This document shows, one piece after another, positions 8,742-17,060 of a stretch of 64,000 nt of DNA (position 1 is its first letter; every line of letters starts with the position of its first letter). Under the pieces are notes generated by a model that searched no databases, was not told the DNA's origin, and saw only the letters and a program-made list of their open reading frames with translations. The stretch is from positions 4,898,501-4,962,500 of the forward strand of contig NZ_CP073760.1 in NCBI RefSeq assembly GCF_018399035.1. Reading direction: 5' to 3'. The translations under genes and the position numbers were made by a program. Source of the DNA: Thiocapsa sp. (lineage in GTDB: Bacteria > Pseudomonadota > Gammaproteobacteria > Chromatiales > Chromatiaceae).

Positions 8742-11700
8742 ATGAGACATCCGGTTGTCGGCTTTACGCTTGCTTCCGTGCTCTGCCTGGCGGCGCTGTC
8801 GTCTGCATCCAGCGCCGAGAACGCCGCCATCGGCTCGCTGAATCCGTCGCTGATGTCGGCGGAGGGTCTCGAAGCAAAGATCGCTCGGACCGAGACGAGC
8901 GCCGATCTGGACGCCGACCTCAAGACCAAGGTTGTCGCCCGCTACCGTGAAGCCCTCGCCAATCTCAAGGAGGCCGAGGTCAACAGGGACCGTGCCGCGG
9001 CCTTCGAGGAGGTTGCGCAGGCGGCACCCGAGGAGACGCGGCGCATCCGCGAACGGATCCTGGCGGCCGGTGCCGCCGATCCAGCACAGGGGCTCGGCGT
9101 CGATCCGCAGACGCCGCGCAGCGAGATCGCGCTGCGTCTGCGTAAGGCCCAAGCCGACCTTGCCGCGGCAGAGGCGCGGCGCGCCGATTTCGATCGCCAG
9201 CGCACCTTCCACGAGAACCGCCCGACCATGATCCGCCAGCGTCTGACGGCGGCGCAGGAGCAGCAGGACGGGATCGCCGCCGCCTTGCGGTTGGAACCCG
9301 GCGGCGGAGAGCACCTGTCTCTGACCTCGGGCGCCGGCTCTTCGCTCATGCAGGCTCGTTGGTGGGCGCTTGAAACCCGCTATGTCGCCTTGAGCACCGA
9401 GATCCGGGCATTCGAGCAAGAGCTGATCAGTCAGCCGATGCGGTTGGAGCTGCTCGCGGCCAGGCGCGACGAAGAGGCCGCCAGTGTCGAGCGTCTGCGC
9501 ACGCAGGTCGAGGCATTGAAGGCGCGGCTCAACGACAGGCACGAGAACGAGGCGGCGTTCGCGAAGGCCGAGGCCGCGCGGATGCTGGAGTTGACCAAGC
9601 AGTCCGATCCACTGCTGAGGCAGCTTGCGCGCGAGAACGCCGAGCTGACGGAGCAGCTCTCGGCCATCGCAGGACGGCTCGACGGACATGACGAGGACGA
9701 GGCGCAGGCACTGCGGTTGGCCGAGCGGATCCAGGCCAATTTCGAGCGCGTGCGGGCGGCTCGGGAGGTCAGCGGGCTGACCGAAGGCATCGGCCCGCTT
9801 TTGCTCGAGCACCGTGCGGACCTGCCCGATTTCGCGGTTCATACCCGCAATCTGCATGCGCTCGAGCAGCAGATCGCCGCGGTCAACGTCAGCCGGCTGC
9901 AGCACCTCGACGAAGCGACCCGCATCGCCGATCCGAACCGGATCCTCTCCGAGCTTGCCGCCAAGCTCCCGGCCGACTCCGAACCGCAGGATCTCGATAC
10001 CCTGCGAACCTTGATCGTCGGGCGCCAGGTGCTGCTGGCAAAGCAACTTGAGGCCGAAGGCGTACAGATCGAGGCGCTGCAGAGGCTCAAGGTCGCCGCG
10101 AGTCGGATGCTGGATGTCGCTCGGGCCTACGATTACTTCCTCGAAAAGCACTTGTTTTGGCTTGGTACGGAGGCAAAGATCCGTCCGGCGCACTTGGCGA
10201 ATCTGCAACCCGAGGTCGGGCGCCTGTTGTCGCCCTCGGTCTGGTCGGAGCTCGGCCGCAGTCTCACAGGGCGGATTGGGACCTCGTCCCTGTCTTGGCT
10301 CGCGGCGTTGCTGGCGGGCCTGCTGCTCTGGAAGCGCCGCGCCTTGATCGCGGCGATCGAGCGCGCCTCGGTCCGCACGGAGCAGCCGGGTCTCGGCGAC
10401 ACGCGGCAGACGCTGCATGCGCTGATGCTCACGCTGTTCCTTGCGGCACCTCTGCCTCTGCTGTTCGGTGCCACCGGCTGGGCCCTTCAGAACGCCGCAC
10501 AGGGCACGGAGGTGTCCGAGACGGCCGGGGTTCAACTGGTCCGCATTGCGGTCGTGCTCTATGTCCTGCTGCTGTTGCGCGGGATCTGTCTGCCGCGCGG
10601 TCTGGCGATCGGGCATTTCCAGTGGCCGCAGGCCGGCGCGCAGCGGCTGAGGTCGGAGGTCGGCTGGCTGATTTGGATCCTGGTTCCGGCGATGCTGATC
10701 CTCGGCAAGGCGATCAGCGTGGACCCGGATGCCGCGCTTGGACTGGTCGGGCGGCTCACTGCTCTGATCGGCGTCGCGGCGATTGCCCTGTTCTTTTTCC
10801 GGTTGTTCCACGCCAAGAGCGGCCTTCCGGCGGTGTCGCGGAGATCCCCGAGCGCAGGTCTGTTGTCCCGGACCTACCCGGTCTGGTACCCGGTGCTGGT
10901 GGCCGTTCCCTTGGTGATCCTGGTTCTCGTCTTGGAAGGTTACGCCTATTCGGCGCTCGTCCTTTGGGATGCCTATCTGCTCACCCTGGGATTGAGCGTC
11001 GTCTTGCTGTTGCTGCATGCGCTGGCCTCGAGCTGGCTCATGCACGCACGCGCCCGCTTGGCCCGCCGGGTTGCACGCGAGCGCCGTCAGGCTGCCGACG
11101 CGCAGCGTGATGCCTTGGCAGGCGCGGAGCTCCTCGCCGCGCCGTCGGACTATGCCCATGTCGATCTCGCGGCGGCGGGCGCAGCCGGCCGAGAGCTCTT
11201 GGAAATGGGGATTGTCATCCTCGCCCTGGTCGGTCTCTACGCCATCTGGTCGCCGGTCTTTCCGGCACTGGGCATCCTCGACGAGGTGACCCTCTGGCAC
11301 ACCACAGGGATCCTGGACGGGGAGGAGACGGCGCTGCCCGTCACCCTGGCCGATCTCGGGCTCGCGCTGTTGTACTTGGTTGCGATCGGCGTGCTCGCCA
11401 AGCGGTTGCCGGCGATGCTCGAGATCATCCTGAGCGAGCGTCTGCACATGGCCTCGAGCAGCCTCTATACGGTCACGACGCTGACGACCTACGTCATCGT
11501 CGCCCTGGGTATCGTGCTGGCGCTCAATACCGTCGGTGCTCAGTGGTCCCAGCTCCAGTGGTTGGTGGCGGCCGTAGGGCTGGGGATCGGGTTCGGCCTG
11601 CAGGAGATCGTCGCGAACTTCGTCAGCGGTCTGATCATCCTGTTCGAGCGCCCGGTGCGGGTCGGCGACGTCATCACCGTGGACGGGACCGACGGCGTGG

Positions 11701-12194
11701 TGACCAAGATCCGCATCCGTGCCACCACGATCCGCGGTTACGATCGCAAGGAGCTGCTGGTCCCGAACAAGGAGCTCATCACCGGCCGGCTGCTCAACTG
11801 GTCGTTGTCCGACTCGGTGACGCGGATCATGATCGTCTTGGGCGTGGCCTACGACACCGATGTGGACCTGGCCCATGCCTTGATGCGGGAGGTGGCGCAG
11901 GAGAATCCGCGCGTGCTTGCCAACCCCAAGCCCGCGATGAACCTCGAAGGGTTCGGCGACAACGCCCTGACTCTATCGCTGCGGGCCTATATCGAGGACA
12001 TCGAGCATCGGGTCGCCATCACCTCCGAGCTCAACATGGCGATCATCCGCAAGTTCAGAGACGCCGGCATCGTCATCGCCTACCCGCAGCGCGATCTGCA
12101 CCTGGATACGCGCGGACCCTTGCGGGTCAAGCTCGAAGGGGACGGTCGAACGGAATCCCGCGACGCGGACGGCGAGGGTCCCGCCGGACGGTGA
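8742..12194 (+). CDS. Large mechanosensitive channel (MscK/KefA-like)
   Basis: The 1150-residue product has a signal peptide (MRHPVVGFTLASVLCL...SSAE). Next comes a long periplasmic alpha-helical, coiled-coil-rich region (~30-480), about ten transmembrane helices (~530-940), and a C-terminal MscS core with the pore helix stretch VGLGIGFGLQEIVANFVSG and the beta domain GDVITVDGTDGVV plus VPNKELITGRLLNW. This is the architecture of MscK/MscM channels, which open under membrane tension during osmotic downshift. ATG 8742 is preferred because it directly starts the signal peptide. The gene is preceded by the hexanucleotide hairpin element, which may lie in its leader. No regulatory potassium-binding feature can be read directly. 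Confidence 0.88.
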   Translation: MRHPVVGFTLASVLCLAALSSASSAENAAIGSLNPSLMSAEGLEAKIARTETSADLDADLKTKVVARYREALANLKEAEVNRDRAAAFEEVAQAAPEETRRIRERILAAGAADPAQGLGVDPQTPRSEIALRLRKAQADLAAAEARRADFDRQRTFHENRPTMIRQRLTAAQEQQDGIAAALRLEPGGGEHLSLTSGAGSSLMQARWWALETRYVALSTEIRAFEQELISQPMRLELLAARRDEEAASVERLRTQVEALKARLNDRHENEAAFAKAEAARMLELTKQSDPLLRQLARENAELTEQLSAIAGRLDGHDEDEAQALRLAERIQANFERVRAAREVSGLTEGIGPLLLEHRADLPDFAVHTRNLHALEQQIAAVNVSRLQHLDEATRIADPNRILSELAAKLPADSEPQDLDTLRTLIVGRQVLLAKQLEAEGVQIEALQRLKVAASRMLDVARAYDYFLEKHLFWLGTEAKIRPAHLANLQPEVGRLLSPSVWSELGRSLTGRIGTSSLSWLAALLAGLLLWKRRALIAAIERASVRTEQPGLGDTRQTLHALMLTLFLAAPLPLLFGATGWALQNAAQGTEVSETAGVQLVRIAVVLYVLLLLRGICLPRGLAIGHFQWPQAGAQRLRSEVGWLIWILVPAMLILGKAISVDPDAALGLVGRLTALIGVAAIALFFFRLFHAKSGLPAVSRRSPSAGLLSRTYPVWYPVLVAVPLVILVLVLEGYAYSALVLWDAYLLTLGLSVVLLLLHALASSWLMHARARLARRVARERRQAADAQRDALAGAELLAAPSDYAHVDLAAAGAAGRELLEMGIVILALVGLYAIWSPVFPALGILDEVTLWHTTGILDGEETALPVTLADLGLALLYLVAIGVLAKRLPAMLEIILSERLHMASSSLYTVTTLTTYVIVALGIVLALNTVGAQWSQLQWLVAAVGLGIGFGLQEIVANFVSGLIILFERPVRVGDVITVDGTDGVVTKIRIRATTIRGYDRKELLVPNKELITGRLLNWSLSDSVTRIMIVLGVAYDTDVDLAHALMREVAQENPRVLANPKPAMNLEGFGDNALTLSLRAYIEDIEHRVAITSELNMAIIRKFRDAGIVIAYPQRDLHLDTRGPLRVKLEGDGRTESRDADGEGPAGR

Positions 12195-12255
12195 TCGGGT
12201 GGCGTCGAGGTGCAAAAAAGGAGCGGGTAGATATGCCGAGGCGGTCGAGCCGGAC

Positions 12256-12343
12256 TTAAACCGCGCCCAGCGCGGTATGTCATGTTTTTGGATGTGATCG
12301 GCCCTGGCGGATTTCAGAACCGCTGGAGCCGGCGCGGTTTAAA
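12256..12343. repeat. Dispersed palindromic repeat, family A, copy 1
   Basis: This 88-bp element is bounded by TTAAACCGCGC and GCGCGGTTTAAA. Its core (GCGGTATG..ATGTTTTTGGATG.GATCGGCCC.GGCGGATTTCAGAACC) is shared with copies at 16430, 31309 and 46518. It has no ORF and looks like a REP or MITE unit. Here it sits next to family B (12362), separated by an AT-rich 18-bp spacer. Confidence 0.9.
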
Positions 12344-12361
12344 GTATTAAAAAATATCAAA

Positions 12362-12449
12362 TTTTAAACCGCGTCTCACCGAGATCGAGGACATCTCCGA
12401 AGCTAAACGCAACATGAAAATGACGCATGTCGCTCTGGACGCGGTTTAA
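12362..12449. repeat. Dispersed palindromic repeat, family B, copy 1
   Basis: This 88-bp element is bounded by TTTTAAACCGCGTC and GACGCGGTTTAA. Its termini match the element at 31202-31290 when reverse-complemented, including the inner GCGACATGCG portion, while the centre has diverged. Its right end supplies the stop codon of the minus-strand gene that follows. Confidence 0.85.
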
Positions 12450-12997
12450 TGCGCCTCCAATTTGCCCAGCTCGCCGAGGATCTCCAGCACCAGTTGTCGG
12501 GTCTGCGTATCCATCCCGCGACAGAGCAGGTCCGGGTTGCGCTCCCCGTTGATCAGCGGGCGGACGACACCGGCCAGCCGGGCCAGACTGCCCCCGACCT
12601 TGCTCATCTGATCGGCCATGTTGCCGATCAGTACCAGCGCCTGCGGGTCGGTGCGCGCGGCGTGGATCATGTGCGCGAGGCCGGGCGCGGCGAGGGTCGG
12701 ATCCTGTGCTCGGCTCGGATCCGGTAGACTGGCGGGGTCTTGGAGCCCGCGCAGGACGGATTCCGCGATGACCCCGTCCTCTTCGTCGAGACCGCTCAGG
12801 AGCGCGGGCGAGCGCTCTCCCTTGGCGATGCGCCGCAAGACGGCGACAAGCGCGCTCCAACCCTGTTGCTCGGCCCCTGCAAACAGGGCCTCGAGCTCGG
12901 CTCGACCCTCCGGGCGTTGGGTCAATGCGACCACTTGGCGGATGAAGGCGGCATGGACCAGTCGGATCTGCTCGTTGCGTTCCGGGAGGCTGGACAC
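12446..12997 (-). CDS. Conserved hypothetical alpha-helical protein
   Basis: The 183-residue product starts at GTG 12997 behind a strong GAGGAG site. It is almost all helix, with two loosely repeated units of the form R-I-x-x-GER-x-P-x-L (RRIAKGERSPALLSGLDEED and RPLINGERNPDLLCRGMD), each followed by a hydrophobic helix. There is no signal peptide, membrane helix or catalytic motif that I recognise. The TAA stop lies in the end of repeat B, so the last residues (KLEAH) may not be ancestral. Standing alone between repeats, it has no informative neighbours. Confidence 0.65.
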   Translation of the reverse strand: MSSLPERNEQIRLVHAAFIRQVVALTQRPEGRAELEALFAGAEQQGWSALVAVLRRIAKGERSPALLSGLDEEDGVIAESVLRGLQDPASLPDPSRAQDPTLAAPGLAHMIHAARTDPQALVLIGNMADQMSKVGGSLARLAGVVRPLINGERNPDLLCRGMDTQTRQLVLEILGELGKLEAH

Positions 12998-13358
12998 GGG
13001 AGAATCTCCTCGTTGAAAAGTGTGGTCAAGCGCGACAGATCCAACTGACGAGGTTCACGGGCCTCGGTGACGGTTCAGAAATAAGGTGTACAGATGCGTG
13101 AACGGCATCAGCCCTAGGTTGGGCAAAGCGCAGCGTGCCGAACTGTTCTCTGTGATGCCGGCGCTAATCGTTGTCGTTGTCGTTCTCGTTCTCGTTCTCG
13201 ATTACGACAACGACAACGACAACGGCGGAAAAGGTATTCTCTCGTCGAGTTGTCTTACGTATTCTTGAACCGTTCCCTATCATCCATGCGGGCTCTTCGC
13301 GAAGAGTCCCCACCTGCCGTTCGCACCCCGACATTGCACCATCAAGGAGAGCTCATCG
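12998..13358. other. Intergenic region with hexanucleotide hairpin
   Basis: No gene is seen here. The first 165 bp hold nothing recognisable. The hairpin element occupies about 13165-13285. After it comes a short palindrome (GGGCTCTTCGCGAAGAGTCCCC, about 13290-13311) and then the AAGGAGA ribosome binding site of the next small gene. Confidence 0.7.
13165..13285. repeat. Hexanucleotide hairpin element, copy 2
   Basis: AATCGTTGTCGTTGTCG and CTCGTT runs are mirrored by GACAACGACAAC ending at 13223. The flank that follows (GGCGGAAAAGGTATTCTCTCGTCGAGTTG) aligns with the flank of copy 1. It ends 136 bp before the next start codon, close to the 128 bp of copy 1, which suggests a conserved leader position. 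Confidence 0.85.
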
Positions 13359-13535
13359 ATGCAGATCGAAGTCACAGGCATTCTCGGTTTGATTCATCTG
13401 GCTCTGACGATCTATGCGATCGTCAAGATCGTCGGCAGCTCAGCCGGCACCGGCTCGAAGGTGTTGTGGATTGTTCTTGTCCTTTTGCTGCCGGTCGTGG
13501 GCCTGATCCTCTGGCTCTTGCTCGGTCCGAGCTGA
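13359..13535 (+). CDS. PLDc_N-domain small membrane protein
   Basis: The 58-residue product has a strong AAGGAGA site 7 bases before the ATG. It forms two transmembrane helices, residues ~5-25 (TGILGLIHLALTIYAIVKIV) and ~34-55 (KVLWIVLVLLLPVVGLILWL), ending LLGPS. The W-x(n)-LLPVVGLILWLLLG pattern is that of the PLDc_N family (phospholipase D/cardiolipin synthase N-terminal membrane domain) as a free-standing protein. It converges on the cardiolipin synthase gene with only 2 bp between stops, and that enzyme carries its own version of the same domain. The function of stand-alone members is not established; immunity to toxin-like partners or a membrane accessory role is speculation. Confidence 0.8.
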   Translation: MQIEVTGILGLIHLALTIYAIVKIVGSSAGTGSKVLWIVLVLLLPVVGLILWLLLGPS

Positions 13536-13537
13536 GC

Positions 13538-14965
13538 TCAGAGGATCGGTCCCAACATGGCGATGCTGTTGTTCAGGAGCCGTCGGCCCGGCCCCCAGGC
13601 CGCGACCGTCCCGGCGTCGACGGGGCGGGATCGCGCGATATAGCTGTCCTGGCGCTCGCGCATGGTCGCCGTGAGCGCCGGATCGTAGACGAGGATATTG
13701 TTCTCGAAGTTGAGCTCGAAGCTGCGCCGATCCATGTTGGCCGATCCGATCAGGGTGATCGCCCCATCGAGCGTCAATGACTTGGTGTGCAGGAGCCCGC
13801 CTTCGAACTCGAAGATCCGCACCCCGGCGGCGAGCAGGTCGGCGTAGTAGCTCCGGCTGGTCGCGCCTACGACGAAGGAGTCGTTGCGGGCCGGAAAAAC
13901 GATGCTGGTCTTCACGCCCCGATAGGCCGCCCCGCAGAGCGCGCTCTGCATGGCTTCATCGGGGACATAGTAAGGCGTCGAGATCACCAGCTCTTCGCGT
14001 GCGCTGTAGATCAAGGACGCGAACAGCTCGGGCATCGCCGAGGCGCGCACCGTCGGTCCGGTGCCGATCACCTGTGCGGCGAATCCCTCGCTCGCCGCCT
14101 GCACGGGGGGACGGCGCAGCAGCGCATCGATACCGTCGTCCACATGCGCGAGCCAGTCGCTCGCGAACAGGATCTGATTCTGGCGTGCGATCGGCCCTTC
14201 GAAGCGCATCATAGCGTCGACCCAGGGGGCATACTTGGCCTTGATCCGGAACTCGGGATCGGCGCAGTTCTGGCTGCCGCAATAGGTGATGCCGTCGTCG
14301 ATCACCAGGATCTTGCGATGGTTGCGCAGGTCGATGCGTCCCCCGAGCGGGCGCAGCAAGGGGTTGCCGATCGGCAGTGCGCGCGCCAGGTGAACGCCCG
14401 CGTCGGCCATCCGCGTCCAATGGATCGAATGGATCAGCCGGCGCGAGCCCAGGTCGTCCGCCATGGCCCGGCAGGTGACGCCGCGCTGGGCCGCACGCTC
14501 CAAGGCCGCGACCATCGCCAGCCCGTTGTTGTCGGGCAGCCAGATGTAGAAGTTCAGATGGACGTGATCGGTTGCGGCGTCGATGTCCGCGACCATCGTG
14601 TCGATCGCGGCATTGGAGTCCGCCATCAGGGTCGCCCGGTTTCCCCCGACCGGGGCAAAGCCGCTGATGGATTCACCGAGTCGGAACAGGTGCCGATAGG
14701 TGTCCGGGATCTCGGGCGGCGCAAGCCGGCGATCGAAATCATTCGCCAATTCAGGAACCCGTGCAACGATGCGCCGCATCCGTTCGCCGCGATGTCGCCC
14801 CAGATTGACCTCTCCGAGCAGGACGTAAGCAACCGCCCCGACCACCGGAACCGCCAGGATCACCACCACCCAGGCGATCCGCGATGCCGGCTGCCGATTC
14901 GGCCGCAGCAGCACCCGCACGACCAGTCCGACTTGGATGAGCAGGTGGAGGAACAGGATGATCAT
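13538..14965 (-). CDS. cls: Cardiolipin synthase (phospholipase D family)
   Basis: The 475-residue product has two N-terminal membrane helices (PLDc_N type: ILFLHLLIQVGLVVRVLL and WVVVILAVPVVGAVAYVLLG) and two PLD catalytic domains. Both HKD motifs are intact: NHRKILVIDD (about residue 230) and LHTKSLTLDG (about residue 410), followed by GSANMDRRSFELNFE. It would condense phosphatidylglycerol into cardiolipin at the inner membrane. ATG 14965 is chosen because it begins the membrane helix and overlaps the upstream stop (ATGA). That implies coupling to the small membrane protein encoded before it. Confidence 0.9.
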   Translation of the reverse strand: MIILFLHLLIQVGLVVRVLLRPNRQPASRIAWVVVILAVPVVGAVAYVLLGEVNLGRHRGERMRRIVARVPELANDFDRRLAPPEIPDTYRHLFRLGESISGFAPVGGNRATLMADSNAAIDTMVADIDAATDHVHLNFYIWLPDNNGLAMVAALERAAQRGVTCRAMADDLGSRRLIHSIHWTRMADAGVHLARALPIGNPLLRPLGGRIDLRNHRKILVIDDGITYCGSQNCADPEFRIKAKYAPWVDAMMRFEGPIARQNQILFASDWLAHVDDGIDALLRRPPVQAASEGFAAQVIGTGPTVRASAMPELFASLIYSAREELVISTPYYVPDEAMQSALCGAAYRGVKTSIVFPARNDSFVVGATSRSYYADLLAAGVRIFEFEGGLLHTKSLTLDGAITLIGSANMDRRSFELNFENNILVYDPALTATMRERQDSYIARSRPVDAGTVAAWGPGRRLLNNSIAMLGPIL

Positions 14966-15288
14966 GGATTCGGCCGACTCGGGAAGGTCTCGGTCCAGAG
15001 CCCGATGCCCATGACGAGGAAGGCAACGGCCAGGACGACACAGGCAATCGCCGCGATCAGGGTTGCGATCTCGGCGCCTTGGCTGCGGCGGTGCTTGAAG
15101 CCCCAGAATGCTCCGGCGACCGTGATCAGAAAGCCGAACTCGCCGATGAAAAGTCGGGTGAGCAAGGGCATCCCGCGCGCCGCCTGCGTGTCTACTCCGC
15201 TGCCGGGCCCGCTGCCCAACGCAAGCACCAGCGCGAGGACCAGGCCGAGACCTGCCGCGGCCCAGGTGAAGGGGAATCGTTTGCTCAT
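14962..15288 (-). CDS. Small three-helix membrane protein upstream of cls
   Basis: The 108-residue product starts MSKRFPFTW at ATG 15288. It has three hydrophobic helices, about residues 8-27, 45-62 and 73-95 (AEIATLIAAIACVVLAVAFLVMG), and no polar catalytic motif. Its TGA overlaps the ATG of the cardiolipin synthase by 4 bp, so the two are probably translated together. I do not recognise the family. An accessory or stability partner for lipid synthesis is an inference from position only. Confidence 0.65.
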   Translation of the reverse strand: MSKRFPFTWAAAGLGLVLALVLALGSGPGSGVDTQAARGMPLLTRLFIGEFGFLITVAGAFWGFKHRRSQGAEIATLIAAIACVVLAVAFLVMGIGLWTETFPSRPNP

Positions 15289-15502
15289 GCGCGTCCTCGC
15301 CTCTGCGTCTTCCAAGAAGCCTATTGTGCATTATCCTGGATCCGGCAGCCCTGTTGTCGTGTCGGTTCGGATTGAACCATTGCCGAGCGCAGCCATCTTA
15401 TGCTGCAGTGCACAATAACGGCTCGGATGACCGGCGCCGGCCTCGAAAGCCGGCCGGGGCGAGGAGCCGGGTCGGTGCGTCGAGAATCAGGAGATGCTTG
15501 CC

Positions 15503-16315
15503 ATGAAGATCAGTATCGCGCGTGCCCGCAGCCGAGCCTCGCCCCGCGGCGAGGCCGTGCGTCTGAAAGACGGTACCTTTTGTCGGATTTGCCCGATCGA
15601 GCGAGACGATCCGGCGATCGTAACGGCCTGTTTCGACGGTCTTTCAAATGCGTCGCGTCGATTGCGGTTTTTCGGAGCGAAGCGCGTGTTGACCGAAGCG
15701 GATCTGGCGTACCTGACGGGTGCGGACGGACACGATCATCTCGCCTTCGCGGCGCTCCGCCGGACGGTGTCGGGAGGGAGCCCCGAGGTGCTCGGCGTGG
15801 CCCGGTGCATCCGCTCCAAGTCCGGATCCGAGCCAGTATCCGAGCCAGTATCCGAAACAGCGGAGCTGGCGATGGCCGTTGTCGACCGGGCTCAAGGAAA
15901 CGGCGTGGGGACCGCGTTGCTCGAGCATTTGATCGAGGAGGCGCGGGAGCAGGGAATCCGCCGATTTCGCTGCGAGGTTCTCGCCGACAACGAAGGGATG
16001 CGCGCTCTGGCCAGACGGCTCGGCGGCCATCCGGTTTGGTTGGACGACGGCACGCTCGAGTATGACTGCGCACTGCCCGAGGCCGTGTCGATCCACGCAG
16101 GTTTGGAGCTGGATCAGGCCCGGGAACCGGCCCTGCCGTGGGAGGCGGGGATGCCGGGTACCCCGGAAAGCGCTCCCCGGCGGAGCGCGGGTACGGTGAC
16201 GGAGGCCTGGACCAGCTCATGGGAGCGCGCGGCCAATGTCTCGATCGCCTTTTTCGAGACTGCTGCCCTAACTTGGTACGATCGTGTTTTACCGAGTCGA
16301 ATCGAGGGTCCTTAG
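15503..16315 (+). CDS. GNAT-family N-acetyltransferase
   Basis: The product is ~270 residues. The acetyl-CoA-binding motif A appears as VVDRAQGNGVGTALLEHLIEEA (Q-x-x-G-x-G), preceded by the beta-strand ELAMAV and followed by RFRCEVLADNEGMRALARRLGG. This is the arrangement of the GNAT domain used in Pat/ACS-regulating acetyltransferases (IERDDPAIVTACFDGLSNASRRLRFFG at the front). CAGGAG at 15488 is spaced better for ATG 15503 than for ATG 15494. A 12-bp tandem duplication encodes SEPVSEPVSE in a loop. The C-terminal ~70 residues are low in conservation signals. The substrate is unknown. Confidence 0.8.
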   Translation: MKISIARARSRASPRGEAVRLKDGTFCRICPIERDDPAIVTACFDGLSNASRRLRFFGAKRVLTEADLAYLTGADGHDHLAFAALRRTVSGGSPEVLGVARCIRSKSGSEPVSEPVSETAELAMAVVDRAQGNGVGTALLEHLIEEAREQGIRRFRCEVLADNEGMRALARRLGGHPVWLDDGTLEYDCALPEAVSIHAGLELDQAREPALPWEAGMPGTPESAPRRSAGTVTEAWTSSWERAANVSIAFFETAALTWYDRVLPSRIEGP

Positions 16316-16431
16316 GCGATTTCCGGGAATGATCATCCCGGCCGTACGTGTTGCCAATGCTTACCGGGCAACTAAAGTCGCCCCTACATGTTGGTCGATG
16401 CTTTCCCGGAAATCACCTTAAACCGCGCCGG
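16312..16431. repeat. Dispersed palindromic repeat, family C, copy 1
   Basis: This ~118-bp element begins TTAGGCGATTTCCGGGAATG and ends TTTCCCGGAAATCACCTTA, with GTTGCCAATGCTTACCGGGC and AACTAAAGTCGCCCC inside. Near-identical copies occur at 26721 and 61513. Its left end overlaps the stop region of the GNAT gene, and its right end abuts a family A element. Confidence 0.92.
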
Positions 16432-16503
16432 CTCTAACGCTTGTCAAGTCTGCCGGAGCCGATCCCATCCAAAAACCTCGCTTACCGCGCTGTGCGCGGT
16501 TTA
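16430..16503. repeat. Dispersed palindromic repeat, family A, copy 2 (shortened)
   Basis: TTAAACCGCGCC opens the element and GCGCGGTTTA closes it. The core TCAAGTCTGCCGGAGCCGATCCCATCCA is in the reverse orientation relative to copy 1. The element is 74 bp rather than 88 bp, so it is internally shortened, and it ends only 5 bp before the next start codon. Confidence 0.88.
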
Positions 16504-16508
16504 GGATC

Positions 16509-17060
16509 ATGACCATCCGCTCGTTCGAAGAGAAGCAACCGAGGATCGATGCGTCCGCGTGGGTCGACGAGACCGCTGTGGTGATCGGCGAGGTCACGCT
16601 CGGTGCGTCTGTCTCCGTGTGGCCCGGATGCGTGATCCGAGGGGATATTCATCGCATCGAGATCGGCGCGCGGACCAACATTCAGGACGGGAGCGTTCTG
16701 CATGTCTCGCACGACAGCCCCTTCATGCCCGGAGGTGCACCTCTGATCGTGCACGAGGATGTCACCGTCGGTCATCAGGTGGTCCTGCATGGGTGCGAGA
16801 TCCGTCATCACTGTCTGATCGGAATCGGTGCTCGTGTGCTCGACCGCGCGGTGCTCGAGCCCTTCACGTTGCTTGGTGCAGGGTCCTTGGTGACGCCCGG
16901 TCAGATCCTGGAGGGCGGGTGGCTTTGGCTCGGCGCACCGGCGCGGCGGGTGCGGGCGCTGACGGATCGGGAGCGCGAGTATCTGGAGTATGTGGCGGAG
17001 AACTATGTGCGGTTGGCTGCTCGGTATCGGGCGGAATCAAGCGCTGCATCGACGCGATAG
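16509..17060 (+). CDS. Gamma-carbonic-anhydrase-like hexapeptide-repeat protein
   Basis: The 183-residue product is a left-handed beta-helix, with hexapeptide repeats from residue ~20 to ~140 (VVIGEVTLGASVSVWPGCVIRGD, VGHQVVLHGCEIRHHCLIGIGARV) and a C-terminal helix. The RGD, the HVSHD loop and the GHQVVLHGC histidines match the metal-binding pattern of the YrdA/CaiE/PaaY gamma-CA-like family. Whether this member is an active carbonic anhydrase cannot be told. The ATG at 16509 lies 5 bp after repeat A, which has displaced any clear ribosome binding site. Confidence 0.88.
   Translation: MTIRSFEEKQPRIDASAWVDETAVVIGEVTLGASVSVWPGCVIRGDIHRIEIGARTNIQDGSVLHVSHDSPFMPGGAPLIVHEDVTVGHQVVLHGCEIRHHCLIGIGARVLDRAVLEPFTLLGAGSLVTPGQILEGGWLWLGAPARRVRALTDREREYLEYVAENYVRLAARYRAESSAASTR

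Noticed and set aside
8496..11876. 1126-codon minus-strand frame opposite the MscS-like gene
   Set aside because: Shadow frame: Gln/Arg/Asp-rich, no motif, and the plus strand is a complete mechanosensitive channel.
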